This document shows, one piece after another, positions 24,671-39,000 of a DNA stretch of 64,000 bases. The DNA lies in assembly GCA_022885665.1 (NCBI GenBank), contig JAGQDJ010000045.1, positions 558,001 to 622,000 on the forward strand, given 5' to 3'. The notes under the pieces were generated by a model that saw only the letters and a list, made by a program, of their open reading frames with translations, made no database searches and was not told where the DNA came from. The DNA is from Triops longicaudatus. Lineage: Eukaryota; Arthropoda; Branchiopoda; Notostraca; Triopsidae. Position 1 is the first letter of the stretch; every line of letters begins with the position of its first letter. A program made the position numbers and the translations under genes.

Positions 24671-24709
<39 letters not shown>
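24671..24709 (+). repeat. (T)39 homopolymer
   Basis: An uninterrupted run of 39 T, far longer than other runs in the window. Read on the minus strand it is a poly(A) tract, so it could mark the 3' end of an inserted reverse-transcribed sequence. The flanking minus-strand sequence (24710 upward) has no recognisable gene or retroelement. Confidence 0.9.
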
Positions 24710-24710
<1 letters not shown>

Positions 24711-25140
24711 TGATTCGCGACGAAAAATTTTACAGATATGCTGAATTCTCCTCCCGGCAACATCAGCCAAAAGTTGGTCAAAAATACATGCTTCACAAAG
24801 CAGACCTCAAGTTTTAAGACATTCGCTTACGTGTTACGTTCTCATTATTTTTTCCAATTCATCATGGAGTTTAATTACTATGGATGTTATTTTTAGTTTT
24901 GTATTCTTATAATTGTTACCAGCAGCCTATAGCATTCGAAATGCATTGGTTTTCCCAAACCTGCAGAACGCTGAAGAGTTTTGTAAGTTTTCATTCTAAG
25001 GGCATCGAATTTGAGTCAATAAATTCTGTTTATAAAATTTGTACTAAAAGCCTTTTTGTCGTTTTCGGGCTTTGATTTCGTGTGACATTATGGCGCGAGT
25101 GAGATCAAGCGAGACATGGTCAATAAGAAATAAGGTCAAT

Positions 25141-25199
25141 AAGCACCGGTTTCTTCTAACCGGTGCACCGTGTACACCTGTTAGAAAAAAACGGTGCTT
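25141..25199. repeat. Foldback with 20-base arms
   Basis: Arms 25141-25160 and 25180-25199 are inverted copies matching at 18 of 20 positions. The 19-base loop contains the perfect palindrome CGGTGCACCG (25161-25170). Upstream, GGTCAATAAG is repeated twice. It may be a very small foldback element or a hairpin RNA; the sequence alone does not decide. Confidence 0.6.
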
Positions 25200-28100
25200 T
25201 GTATGCTAAGAAATTGCTGATTGACTTTTATCTCCCCTTTACTGGAAATCAAAGTAAAATGAAAGAATATAAAGCCATTTGCAACTTCTGTCGTTCTCCA
25301 AAATCATCTTTTAAAAATGAACAGACTTTCTGAAATTTACTGACTATGACCACTGAAGCGAAACTACCAAGAACAACCATACACTTAATACAATTTTCAA
25401 CTTCACCACAAGGGGTCAAGTCCGCCCCCCTCCTTCCCCCGCTCCCTCCAACTTCTGCAGCGCTTTGATCTTGATGGTGGTCAGTAACAGACCTATGTCA
25501 AATACATTTCAACATCACATCATTAGTGAGATTTAAAAAATGTATGGAGCATATAGATTGAAAGGTTGTCAAAATTTCTCGAGGCAAATTTCATGCAAGT
25601 TTCGTTCCTGAAATAACTTCCCAGCCTCGTAATTAAAACCACGAACTTCGAGTAATGATTATCGGCTGCTTTTCGTAAAAGCAGATCCTGACTCCCCAAG
25701 TAACCCAATGCTCGTTTAGCTCAGCGGGACAGTTCACATAAAACGCAAGCGTAATGGGCACAGTACTCGCACCAAGCCACTTTTAAAAGCAATATAACTT
25801 TCGGCTAAGAAACGGATGATGGGGCTAAAGCTGAATCATAATATATGAGCATGAAGATGTTAGGAAGCTGTCAAAGATCTTTCTTGAAAACTCTCTCATC
25901 TCATTCTTCTTATTCATAACGGGTTTCTAAGTACGCACCTTCCTAGCTATGCTCATCCTCCCGTTTCTCGATAAATCGGCATGCGGCATAAAGTTCGCTG
26001 TCCTGGATTTTTCCTTTTTCGTTTCGTTGTAGTTACTCTTGTTGGTTCTCATCGGAATGCCTCATGCATGGAGTACCATGAATGCATTCAGTCAAATTTC
26101 TCGATGGCCTGGTCGCCCACTTGGCTCACGATCAAAAGCTACCGTAGGTTTTTGCTTACGGAAATTATTATGGAACCAGTTACAAGGTCAGTCAACAGTT
26201 TCTAATGAGAACACGTAACGTCACGAAGGTTGATGAGCTGCGTTTCGAACTGCTTTAATTTCTCGGTCAATCGGACTTCTTCATACCTCAATACCTGAAA
26301 GGAAAAAAGAAAGGTAAATCCAGTAGACTATATGTGAGTTACACCTGAAAGAAAAACGTTCGAAAAGTGAGCATAGCCTAGGTTCACGCGATTCGTCTAG
26401 TAGAGTACAGAAAACCAGCGCTTAATCAGGCGACGGTAATAATGCAATGATTATGTCAAACTTAGCACATCCTGTACAGTACTTTTCAAACAAAAAAAAA
26501 AAAAACGACCCCAACAAATCTCCTATAGCTAGCGCCACGACAGTTGCGCAAGTGTGTAAATTCTTGTGAGTCGCTACTGTCCCGCGGAGTCCCTTTTTTT
26601 TTAAACAACGTCGTGCCATTTGCATAGGATTTTTTAAATTGGAATCGTTTTATTTGGAAAGTACTGTACATGAACCCCAAATTCGCACAGATGGTGTTTG
26701 ACTGCAACGTCGGTGCTGACCTTATTTTTCTGCCGTTCGTCCTTTCGGCACGGTAACCTGAGACAAGAATGAATTTCTAAGCGTCGAAAAAGATTCCGAC
26801 TTGCTAAAAGGGTAGCCTTTCTCGATTGCTCGCTGTGAGAAGCTCATAAATTCTCTGCTGAAAGGAATCCAATATTCGCAAGCTTTAGCACAAACCCGCA
26901 AATCACTATCGAACGTTGTTTCCTTCCTTGACGGGTCAGAGACCTATAAATGAGTCAAAACACTTTGTCACAAAGCATTCTAGCCTAAGCGGAACTGGAC
27001 ACACTCGAATACCTAAGTTCACAAGTTGTAGCTCTAAGTTTTCGAACATATCCCTTGCCCCACGCGTTATGCGACCGAAAATGATAATGATGGAAATTTG
27101 CATGAACCATATCTTTTCGCTCGCCCTTTTCCTATTCAAATATAGTAATCTGAGAGTTAAGGGTCGAAGGAGAGAGCAAATACGGCGTGAAAAAAGCAAT
27201 AATACCATGTTGGTTAACATTTAAATATGCGAGCAAAAAACTTTCTCCTGCTCGTCTGCCTTCCAAAACTTTTTCTATTGCTCGTTCTCAGCCCCCACCA
27301 CATTGCCATCCACTTCCTTTTCACAAGACCGTACAAGTACAAGAGAAACCCAAGAAGAAGATTTTAAAAGTTCACCATGAAATTACTGTACGGGTCGGCT
27401 TCAATTTCTCCATCATTATCCCAATAGTAAATTCACCTCCCAAACTTCGGGCTATCGGAAACCGGAAACTCTAAACTATACCTTCAATAGAAGTTACCTT
27501 GTACCCACGGTTAATCTACAGTTATCTTTTTTTTCCCTTTTCGGATAAGCTAGCAAAAGCCTCTTCTTCATCGACGACAAAAGGCCTTTCATTCAGTCCC
27601 AATACGGTAACTCTCTCTCTGAGCAAACAAAATTTGCTTGGTACAAAAGTTTCCCCACAATTTTTCCTAAAAGTAGCACATAGTCGCTTACTTCACTCGC
27701 CTCTCTTGAATCGCACAAGTCAGCGAATCCTTTTGATTGTATCTTGATTGCATAAATCAATCCCTGGGAGGAACGCAATCATAGTCGCGAAAAACGCCAT
27801 CTTCAAAATCTTGAACGAAAGCCCACCTTACAAGTCACGTTTTCCTTTCAAAACATCCTGAAGTGCTTTTTTGCCTTCTTAATAAACTCCTCACTCTCTG
27901 GACTTTTACTTCTTTCTTCACTAAGATAAGCACCATAACAAGAATGCCATTTGAAAAGCCTATTTTAGAGAATTTAAAACTTCATTTTCTCCAGGCTTCG
28001 AGCCTTTTCTCCGCTTTCCGTCAAATTCTTTAAAAGAGATACAAATTCATTGGCTCACAACCCCTGCGATGGTTATCTTGATGACTTGAGGGAAGAATTA

Positions 28101-28940
28101 AACCACCAGCTACAGAACTAACTCCGGCTAACTCAACTCTTCTGGAAAATTTCCCTTTCCAAAACGTCATTTTCACCCTTCTTTCTCTGAAGCCCCTCTC
28201 CAGTGTTGTCTCAATTCGTCTCATTCTAGATGTGTTAACCTCCTACTATCAGAAGTAAAATGGTACATCGGAGGAGCCTACAGGTAAACAGGAAGCTCTC
28301 CGTTGGTATGTGTTATTTGTTAACGAAGTTTTTTTCTTAAAAAAAAAGAAACGATAGCCGACCTTTCAAATGAGTAGTTACTCCCGCTGTGCTCCGCAGG
28401 CATTTTCCCTTTTCGTCCTTTTTTGCGTAGTAAATTACCTCCCTCCCTCTTGAGCAGTTCACAGTCGAGGAGAAAGTGAACTTCTTCTAACTAGGGTAAA
28501 TATAAGCAAAAGGATTTTGGTACCCTAGTTTTTTCCCCTCGACTACCCGAGTTTTGTTGAAAATTACTTAGCAGTCGTCTACAATTCGTTAAGCTGTAAT
28601 TTCAGTGCAAGCAGACGTCCCATCACCCACTTTTCACAATAGGTCTACAGAGGTTTTCAGCAATACATGTAGGCCAACATACGGAACGAAGGAGCTTAAC
28701 TTGATTAAGTTTTGAGATAAACCTTCGTCAATAGCCTGAATAAGATCAAACTAACTTTCAAACTAAAAGTTCCTCATTGGTTGAAACAGGACAGCAATTG
28801 CGCCAAAGGTAACATCGTCTAATATATCTTTGCCCACAAGAAAGTTTGTTCACCAAATATGTAATGATACGTGCAACATCGTAAAGGAATTTCCAGTTAC
28901 AATCCTAATGAACACTAGAATATCCTAGCTTCGTCTCTGT

Positions 28941-30085
28941 CAGGGTTTACTGAGGTAGTTTATTTTTTTCCCGTTACCTTAAAAAGAGAATTTTGATTAC
29001 TGTATCGTGGTAAGTGTTAAACGCGGTACTTCCGAAATGATGCGGTAGCGGTAAAAAATAACAATAAAAAACATGCAAGTTTAAAAGATAATAAAAAAAT
29101 CTCAGAGCATGTACAAGAAAAAAAGGTTTCCCTTTTATTGTGGATTAACATTAGGCAAACATATATATTTGCTATAAAATTTGAGAAACATCAAACGCTC
29201 TAAAGCATTGTCAAAGAGCTTACTCCGAACTGGGGTATACATTCTCCCAGCAATACGAAATAATCGCTCACAGGATGCTGATGATAGAAGAGTATACAGT
29301 GATCCCCATTTACGCTGTAAGTCAGACCCACGAAAACACCGCGTAAAAAGAAACTCTTAAACTGAGCCATGTTTAATATGTGTTAAGACAGGGATGCGCT
29401 CCATGCTCGCAGAAAGTTTTTTCTTGTTTTATTGAGTTGCAAAATATTGGCAAGAATCTAATTGTGATTATACTTACTAAACATAAGGTTACCTATGATA
29501 TTTGAACAGTTTTGAACTACTGTCATTAGTGGAAGCCTTTAAAGAATATTGCAAATCACGAAAGTTAAATTCTGCCTATTCGATATGACACGCTACATCG
29601 GTCTTCTACTCGAGCGAATCTTCGTAATATCGCTTTTTAGTAGCAAAATATTTATCCTCATGTGGAAATAAAGTAAGAATAGGTAAATTTTTAGCTACAG
29701 TGCCGTGTTTCGTGTGATGGGTAGGAAAAATTTACCCACATTTCCGGCTGCGTAAAACTGAAACCGTGTTAAAGGAGACCGCGTCACTGGGGAGTTTCAC
29801 GGTCTCCTTTTCCAGTTCACTGTTCTCCCTAAAGAGCTTCTTGAGCGTCGGATAAAGCATGCAAGACTTGTTACTTGAGTATGACAGACAACTCAATTTC
29901 GTATAGGTCAAATTGCGATTTTTAAACATGAAAAAACACATTTTACCGGTACCGCACGGCACTTTTCAATGGTTTGCGGTAAATGCGGTACTTTTAAAAA
30001 TACAGTGATAGAAGAATCGAATCCTGTAAAATATTTTACCGCCGTAATTATAGCTACAAAGGAATACCGCGGTAAATAAACTCTG
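28941..30085. mobile_element. Degraded hAT-like DNA transposon (tentative)
   Basis: The left edge reads CAGGGTTTACTGAGG and the right edge, reverse-complemented, reads CAGAGTTTATTTACCGCGG. These are imperfect terminal inverted repeats beginning CAG as in hAT elements. Both ends are crowded with GCGGTA/TACCGC motifs (about 29017-29055 and about 29944-30074), as is usual for subterminal transposase sites. Flanking octamers GTCTCTGT and GTCCCCCG match at 5 of 8 positions, so any target duplication has decayed. No transposase reading frame is seen, so it would be a non-autonomous or eroded copy of about 1.15 kb. Confidence 0.4.
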
Positions 30086-33000
30086 GTCCCCCGTCAGTAG
30101 CTAGGCTAGTGTATCTTAAAAAAACTGCATTAAAATTATAAGCAATTAAACAGTCATAGAAGTGCCATTTTCAAAGGTCACAAGGCTACCGTATAAAAGC
30201 ACACGATAGGATTTACAGTTGTCTTTATAATCAGGAGCGTAGGCAGGAATTTTCGAATGGTATGCTAAGCCTTTCTTGTTTTACAGGAAGGTTTTATGGT
30301 TTGTTACAAATGGTTTGGGTCCCCTACACCTCACAGTTTAGCAACCTTTCATTAGTGGTCCAGTCATTGTGATAGTTATCTACATGACTATGATACCTGC
30401 TATATCTTTTGAAATTAATCGGTAAGTGGTGTCAAACGAATCAATTATTGACTGAAGACTTGTCTCAGAAGCAATGGTTATTTGAAATATAATAGCAAGG
30501 CTTGGTTTGACTTGGGTCCAGGAAAATTCCCTAAAAGACATTTCCCAAATAATTATGGCAAATTCAGTTACTAGAGGCGCCACCGTAATATAGCCAGAAC
30601 ACGGCGGATTCATCGCACACCAGTGCTCTGAGTCATGTTTTCATCCGATGCTAATTTATTTCGACCTTCTAAGTTGATCGATTAAACGAGATCAAATCCA
30701 AACACGGAACATGAAAGTCCGATCCGGTTCTAGGAATTTGGAAAACAAACCTGGTCATGCCCTTTTGAAAAGACGATCAAGCATTTAACGGATTCCACAA
30801 CCGCGACCTTATCAAAATCTTTCGTCGTCACGTTTGGTCTACGTAAGCATGTTCGAGCCATTTCCGAAGACTACAGCTTAATATGAGTGGTAAAAAAAAA
30901 GGTCTGGCAGTCAACACATAGCTACGGTCAATTTTCGATTGACCGACTTCACTTTTCAGCAATTTTGGCACACTAATCATGGCCATTTCTTGGTCTCAAC
31001 AGATTTTTTCCTCTCTTCCAGCGTCACCTTTTTGGTCAAGAAACCATGGAGAGCGGGTCTTCAGCAATCGGTTAATTAAAATTGACGGAGGTATAATCAC
31101 ACAAGATGGCGAAGTTCAATTTTACCCCCAGAGATATGCCTCTGTTAGTTTACCAAAATGGCAACTTGGCTAGCGCACTGGTTGAATCAGCAAGTTGGAA
31201 ATTACTACTCTTTTAAATACTTTATATTCTGAACAAGTAAAAAAGCCCGTGGACGAAGCTGAGAAGAAAAGAGAACAGGAAAAAAACGAGGCTAAGAAAA
31301 GAGGAGAAGAATTAAAACGCTTATGAAGGCAGGGTCCGTATCGTCCTCCGCGTAAAACGAACGCACATTCGACTGCTTCTGTGTCCCAAAAATCGCGGAA
31401 TCCAACCGCCGAAAGTGTACATCAGAAATTCCAGGTATAAAATGGTCTTATTACATAAAATATTAAGTAACAAAAACACTAACGTAGCAGGGTCGCAGTG
31501 TCAATTAGAAAAATATGTCAACCGTCATTAACGAAAATCGAGAACGTTCCAATGTGGAAACATTTGTAATCGATGGTTTGCCACAAGGTAAAAATCTCTT
31601 GACGAAAGACAAAAATTCGGGTGAAGTATTACGATGCGAAAGAGAAGAATGCAGAATAATGCAATATGTCTAGACTGGACATCGCTCAGTAAAAGATGAA
31701 ACGTTTGTGTAAAATATGGGTATTTAAATACTTACGCATCGATATATTTGACATTTATACTGATTTATTAAATGCGGCTGATTCTAAAGTTCTCACTATC
31801 AAGCCCTAAGCTATTACGATGCCTTAACCCAACTCCTTACTCAGGCAAAGCAAAGCTTCTGTGCTAAAAATACAATGCAATCCGACAGTCAAAAGCCATG
31901 GTGAAGCTGAGGTGCTTATGAAAAAATTTCATTGGAGTTGGCAAGCTAATTTTCGTGAATACTGTCAACGTTTTTCCAAAAACGCTATTATTAGTAAAGC
32001 TTTCCACCGCAACAGGCGAAAGCTTACGGGGTTGCCAATGAAAAAAAGTTTGTAAATCTAAATGAAGTGTAATTTTTTATCTAAAATGCTGATTAGAAAA
32101 TCAGCTGCACCGAAAAATTTTTACTCATTTGTAATTCTGAATATTGAAATACTGTTCTGTTCGTTCACGATTACTTTAGCCTATTCCTAAGAATTTTGAC
32201 GTAAAAGTCGTTGACGTCAATGAGCTATATTCACGATATCGTTCTCCGAGTTCTGTTCTAAGACTTGACCTTCGAGCAAGGTTGTAGGCAGGAATTTTCG
32301 AATGGTACGCAAACCCTCTCGTGGAGGCTCCCGTTATGTCATTTAAAACCCATCGCAATGCGGGGTATTCACTTGTTATGTGTCCAGACCCTCGTGACTT
32401 TGTTGTTTCTGTTTTATTACTGAAACTTTAAAATCTATTGACGCCTTTTGTTGTTAGGGAAATCATTAAGTAACTTAATTACATCAATTTCTATATTAGT
32501 AGAATAAACTAGACTAGAGGCGGTAAGTCGACGCACGTTACCTTCAGAGTTTTCGGTCATACAAACTCAAGCGATCAGTAGTAATATTGTTAGAACTAGC
32601 TTCATTTTTTTCCCTCTTCACGTAACGTTCTAGTTAAATAAAAATCCTGTATTATGTTTGACCGACGCTGTAGTCTTTTGCTACGCAATGTAAGTTTTCT
32701 TATGTGCTTCCCAAACGCGGAAGTTACAAGGAAGCGAAAATAAAAACTATAGGTACTTCCTACTTTATATTTACCGTAGGAGTAAGAAATTTCGGCAAGG
32801 GGGCTCATGCTTAAAAGGAAACAGATCGCTTAATCATTGCTACTATAGCACGATTTATATAAAAAAATATTATTATTCGCCAATACAAAATCTTCCCAAC
32901 GTAACATTGGTTTAATTTAATGTATTACTTTAAACATATATTTATAAACAATAGGGTAAGTTTAATAGGGATGATTTTTATTTAGTCTTTAGGTAATTTA

Positions 33001-36000
33001 AATTAGCAGCATGGCAACTTAAAATCGTAAGGTTAACCGTTTTCAGAACCCCTTTGAAATACAGGTAAGAGTAGTTCTTTTCGCTGAAAAAGGCATTTTG
33101 TGCACAAATCGAAATACAAATAAAAGTAACCTTTACCTGTACATAGACTACGTTACGTCCCGCGCTGTCCATTTTTAGTACCTTTAAACTTACTAAAGTC
33201 ATATCAAGGCGAAGTTACAAAATACTGGCACATAATAATGCCTACTATTTTCCACTTAAGACGTTTCGAAAACCACCATGTCTAAAAAAAGCCGATAGTT
33301 ATTAATGTCTTATGAGTGACCAGTTTACTTGTGTGATCCATTTTAGACGTAAAAAGAAGCTGAGACTTGCACTACTGTTATCCCTTGATCAGACAAGGCT
33401 AAAGAGTAGCTACCCTTTTCGAGCGTAAAAATTGACGAAAATTCGTAGCCTAAACGACTTTAAAATCCTCGGAAAATGAAACGTGATCAGGTGTTAATTA
33501 GAGGACGCCCTTTCAAAAGTCGCGGGCACAATTTCCCTAACGAAATGGCTATGGCAAACCCACACCACTAAAAGGTTTAGTCAGGTTTATAAGAAAAGTC
33601 CTACAAAGAAAAGTTCCTTTATACAATCCCTTAGCTTCGCGGATCGACAACCTCATACAATATTGGCATAAATAAGTGCTAAATACCTCATTTTGATGGT
33701 TATCTCTCATGGGAAAGCTAAATAGGGCGTATTCCATATGCTTTCACCGCTGGGAGTGCCATCGGCATAACTCTCTGAGCTAGGCTACTGCTTATTTACA
33801 TCTGAGCATGGCACATACGTTATTATCAAGTGTTTATTAAAGAATATTTTAAATGTCGACACATGGAGTAAGAAATGACAAGGAAGAACAAGTCACAAAA
33901 GCACGAGCAAAAGTGAAGTGAACAGAACATTCTCTTTCGAAGGACACAATGCTTTTGAATTAATCTGCAGCACTTTTGCAGCATTTTGCACGCAGGCAAC
34001 TTCGGCATTCGACAGAATTTTTGTTTCAGACACCAATAACTTACTGTTTTTTAAAACTGAGCTTCTGTAGAAATGCCTTTTCCTAAGCTCAAGTGGGGAA
34101 AAAAGCGGTCTTGAATGTGTGTTTTTCTTTCAGATATTGGGCGTACGCAGGTTATAGAACTTTTTCAGTTAGATTTTTTGTCAATTTTCAAACTAAATGA
34201 AAAGTAACAAAACGGAAATCAGCCACATGGATAATAAACAGAGCAACACCACACGTGACCACGCTCAGATGTAAACAAACAGTAACTTAGGTTAGAAAGT
34301 TACGCCGGTAGCGTTCCAAGCGGTGGAAGCATATGAAATATATAGGCCTACCCTGTATTCAACTAATTTTTCGTTTTCTGAAAATCTTTTTGAGACCCTT
34401 TCCGACAGCAACTGGTACACAGTTGCGTCCTTTGCGTCACTGTAGCTACGCTTTTGAGTACAGAAAATAAAAAAGGGCTCATCCTGTTCCGAAGATTTAA
34501 CAAAAAATCCCAAAAGTGATAAGTGTAACGATATTTAAACATGCCCTGTTTTTTACTCTTGTCAAAAGTTTAAAAAAAGTTTTAAGCTTAATATTTAAAT
34601 TCAATTGATTTATTACTGAAAAAATCTATGCATGGACACAGCAAAAAATCGCCACAGAATCCACATTGTCGTTGAAGTTGTGTAAATTATATAACCGTGC
34701 TGGAGAATCGTCTTCGCAATCTTCCCGTTTTAGTGGCCATGAGGTGCTTTCCCCCACCGTGGCCTTGACGGAGATTAGCGTAATATTAACAGTTACAGCG
34801 ATCATCCTGTGTCTTAATTTTTCGCAAATGCTCGCATCACTTCAGGTGGCTAAGTCTGAGGCTTGAGTCGGGTCACTTTTTGTTGTCATGAACGTTTTCG
34901 CCTAGTTGACTGGAAGTTTACTGATTTTGTCGCTGACGACAACGTCTGCCGCCTACATATACCGGAAATTGTAAGCAATTGATATCTTAAAGCATCTCTT
35001 AACTGATTTGAGCTCTTTTTTTCTTTCTTTTATACACAGCGGAAAAAAATTATTCACAAAATATGGTGTCACGGCGCGAAGGCAACAACGAAATTTATAA
35101 AAGCAAATTACAAAGAAAACGATACTGTCATTTTTGAAACGTACAAGGAACCGACTACAAGCCTTTATACGGAAACACGTTACTTCAGCTAAATCCTGTT
35201 TTGTTTGCTTTTTTGTATTTTTTCACATGCCTTTATAGTCCTCATGACACAGCAATATAGTGATTTTCTCCCTCCTCTTTTCGTTTGTTTTTCATTTCGA
35301 TTTTGTTGGATTTTCAGGTTTTCATTGAGTAAAGCCTTGATGGTTTTCGGGTCAAAAAGTGCTGACGGTAAAGGAAAAACGCTTGAAAAGGTTAGAAATA
35401 ACTTGTTTCTTCAGAAAAACTCAAGAATGGAAACGAGCCTTAAAGGTGCGTCTCCATTGAGTGTTCCTTCTCTTTTTTTTTTCACTTTGCATTCATAACT
35501 TTTATTATTCTAGAAAACTTGAACTTTCTCCGTAGGACATAAAAGAGAATAGGATTATCGTAAAATTTCATGGCTGCTTTATAAAGCAAATAATTTTTAA
35601 CTGAAGAAGATGTTTTCAGGGAGTGGAGTGAAAAGGAAAATCCTTGTTGCATGAAAATAAGGAAGGGAAAGATATTTTTATGGGACAGTTCTCTTTGTAT
35701 ATTACAATATTTTTTGAGTAAGGAATTTTAGTTTGAATCAATTCAAGGACTTGGAATTTTGATACGCATAGGCCTAGATGTCTGCCTTTAGCGAAAAGTG
35801 AAGGGTTTTGTGTACCGTCAAAAACGATTTCTCCGCTATAGGGCATCGTAACCTTAATTGTGCTTGCCGGAAAGAAGTATGCTCTAGAGTTAATACACTA
35901 GAATAAAAACACATGTTTACTCTCGTACATTTACGCAATTCTTCATTGACCTCAATGCGACATAATTCTACTACATCGAGTATTTCAGTGGTAAGATGTT

Positions 36001-39000
36001 CGAAAGTATCAATACGAAAATGTTAACCAAAATGCTAAACAGATTAATATTCGTAAGAAAACTAGGCTTGTTTGAAGAGAATTTTAAAAGATACTTTTTT
36101 CTTGATGCTTTATTAACATGCTATGAAACTTGATTCCACTCTATCTGGGCAAAACAAATTTGTAAACCAAAAGGAACCGCTTATGCCCGAAACGTTCCAA
36201 TCCCTCAAGCTTTCTCCTTTGGTACTGTTATTACATGAGCCACCTACGGAATCGGCCATCAACCTGCTTTGCATTTTTTCCTCTACACGTCCTTCTTTCG
36301 CTCTTGAATGTATTTTTACAGGGTTTGAGTTTTAGGGCAGCTTTGCACCTGACTCTTTCATGGCAAAGCGGCTTTACATTTATTTTCTAGCAAATTTTCT
36401 CTCGATTGAATACATAGACGGTTTGTTCTAACATTTCTGAGCTTGGAGCATAATTCCAGTCCAGTGTTGGTTAAAGTTAAACAAACACCGTGTAGAGGAT
36501 AACAAATCTGTTTCGATTAATCAGAAATTAGTTTTGATAAACCCGTAAAGTAACTATAATTATATGATGTGACCCGCGTGAAAATTAAACTCGTAACGCT
36601 AAGGCAATGTAAATTGTACCGCGCTAACCGAAGACAGGCAGTGGCTTATGTTTTTTACTCGAAAGTTTTCCTTCATACACCAAGGCATGAACGACGGTTG
36701 TTTAAACTTGGTATTGCTTTTCTAGGCCATAAATCAATATCCGAGTTTAACAGAGTTTACTGAAGTTGCTTAGTCGACAAAAAGTAATAAAGATCAGCAA
36801 AATAAAATAAAAAAGAAATTCTTCTCAAATAATGCGTTGGCCTAAGGAGATACGAATCACAGGTGATGTTAAAATATTTGCTCATCAATCTATTTGTAAA
36901 TAAAATTAATCATACTTAATACAAGACAGCAATTACGACCAACGATCGAATGGAGTCCATTAAAAAATAACATTAGTGCGTGATGTTTCACACGATTCTC
37001 ACGGATATTAAATTTCCAGTGCGGACAACTTGCTCACTTTCTTGAACAAATTAACTGAATAAGACTTTTTGTGTATTAATAGTACTGCTATTTAGTCTTT
37101 TTACCATTTTTTCGGCTTAAATTGGTTTTCGTGATTTCATATCTGCATTGATTTTAGAGTACATTTTCTTGAAGTATTTCTTTATTCATTTTAATTTCTA
37201 TTGTTTATTTTTACTTAAATTTACTTAAGCTTTTTAAATTGTAACTGATAAGCAAACATGAATGCATTAATTTTCAAGCAAAAGCTTCTAATTAAAAACG
37301 TACCTTCCACTGCCCTAATTGCAAATGACGGTAACAATATGTCCCTTGGTCAACTGTATTCATGGTGACGTCGCAGCACTACGCATCAAAGTTCGTTAAT
37401 GATTTCTCGTGTTACGACTCTTTGTTTTTTATTTTTACTGAAATGAAAACAAAATCTCCACAATAAGTCTTCTAGAGCAAATTTTAAGAGAATACGGGTC
37501 TTTTCAAAAGTCTGAAAACTTTTCTTAATAAAATAAAATCTTTCGTGTCCTGCTACAGCTTTCGACTGTCAAAACACTGGACGGTTATTCAACTATGATG
37601 GAATCTTTCAGGTTCTAGCTTTTACCTGGGATGAAATGAATTTCAAATAACAATACGTTGTCAACAAGCGGAAATTCCAAAATGTACGTCCTATTCTTAA
37701 AACTGCGACGTCAATTTACGGACAACCGTAAACCATTAGCAAATACGAGCATTCCTTATTAATCTATCCCTTTCAGTAAATCTGTCACTAATCGTAGCAT
37801 GCTCGTTATTTTGGTCACGAATAATCATTGTTGGCATTGTAACATGCATTTCTTGGCTTACGTTTTCTTCAAAAGCAATTGAAATGGCTTAGAATCTTCC
37901 GGATTGAATGTACATAATAGCTAACAAGGCACTGAACGCTTGTTGGATTCCTTTCTTTGTTATGTCCCTTTGCTATGTTCATTGCTACACTCAGGTGAAT
38001 GTTGGTCTCTGTCAATTTGTCGGAAGCTTTTCTCATTTCTCGAAAAAATAAGCTTGAAACGAAACCCCTTTCTCTTCTGTGCTCTTCACTTAAGCAACCG
38101 AGAAAAAGCTGCATAAAAGAACTCCCCAATCCCCCTAGACGGAATAATTAACGAGTTACTCGTGAATCTGTGTCGGAATGCCAACAAGAACGAAATTTCA
38201 GCTCCGGAGGCTGCAAAGTCAGGTGAAAGTAGACAGCAACAACACGGCTTCTTTTTCTTAGTTTTTTATCTTTCTTTTCAACCAGCATCCAGACGGTTTA
38301 AAATTCCCAAGCCAATTCTGCAAAAGGTTTCCCGTCCTTCTACAGGTCCTTTTATGACTTTTTTTTTGCAGCAATTTCGCAAGGCAGGTATATGCACTAG
38401 ACGAGCGTTAAATGACTGGACTGTTGGCTAATTTGGCTTTTCTCGTCTTCCTTGCCCTCATTTTTTTTTTTACAGAGAGAGCAGGAAAAACAAAATGGAC
38501 GATAAGCAAGGACGTGAAATGTGTCGTCCTTGCCAATTAGGGAAGTTCAAGTTTTTACTAGGTCACAGCCTTGTAGAGAAAGGATATAGAGAAGCTGAAA
38601 TAAAAACACAGGCAAGCTTTTGTTTTGGGGAGTGAAAGAGACAAGAGAATTTAAATATGAGGACAAATATACATCCGGTTGATACAAAAACTTTATAACA
38701 ATTATCAGGGTTTCTCATACCTAAAAGGTCGGTACAGAGTTTATAGAGCAGCGGGTTGTCAATTCACTTTTTAACTATCCGATTTAACTTGTGTAAGGTT
38801 TCACTAACGCTGTAGGTCTTTTTTTTCGAAAAGGAAAGCTTAGGAAATTAACTGGAGTTCGACGATGATTAATGCAATTTTATTATTGAGATAATCCACG
38901 TCCATTCCGCTAGATGAAACAATTTTGTTGTCGTTTCCCAACAAATAGTGTACACCGCAAATGGATGATTTTCACACATTTTCCTATTGCGCTACTTACA

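Noticed and set aside
25709..25780. tRNA-like start (TAGCTCAGCGGGAC resembles an A box)
   Set aside because: No B box (GGTTCGA-type) at the right distance and no cloverleaf arms could be paired.
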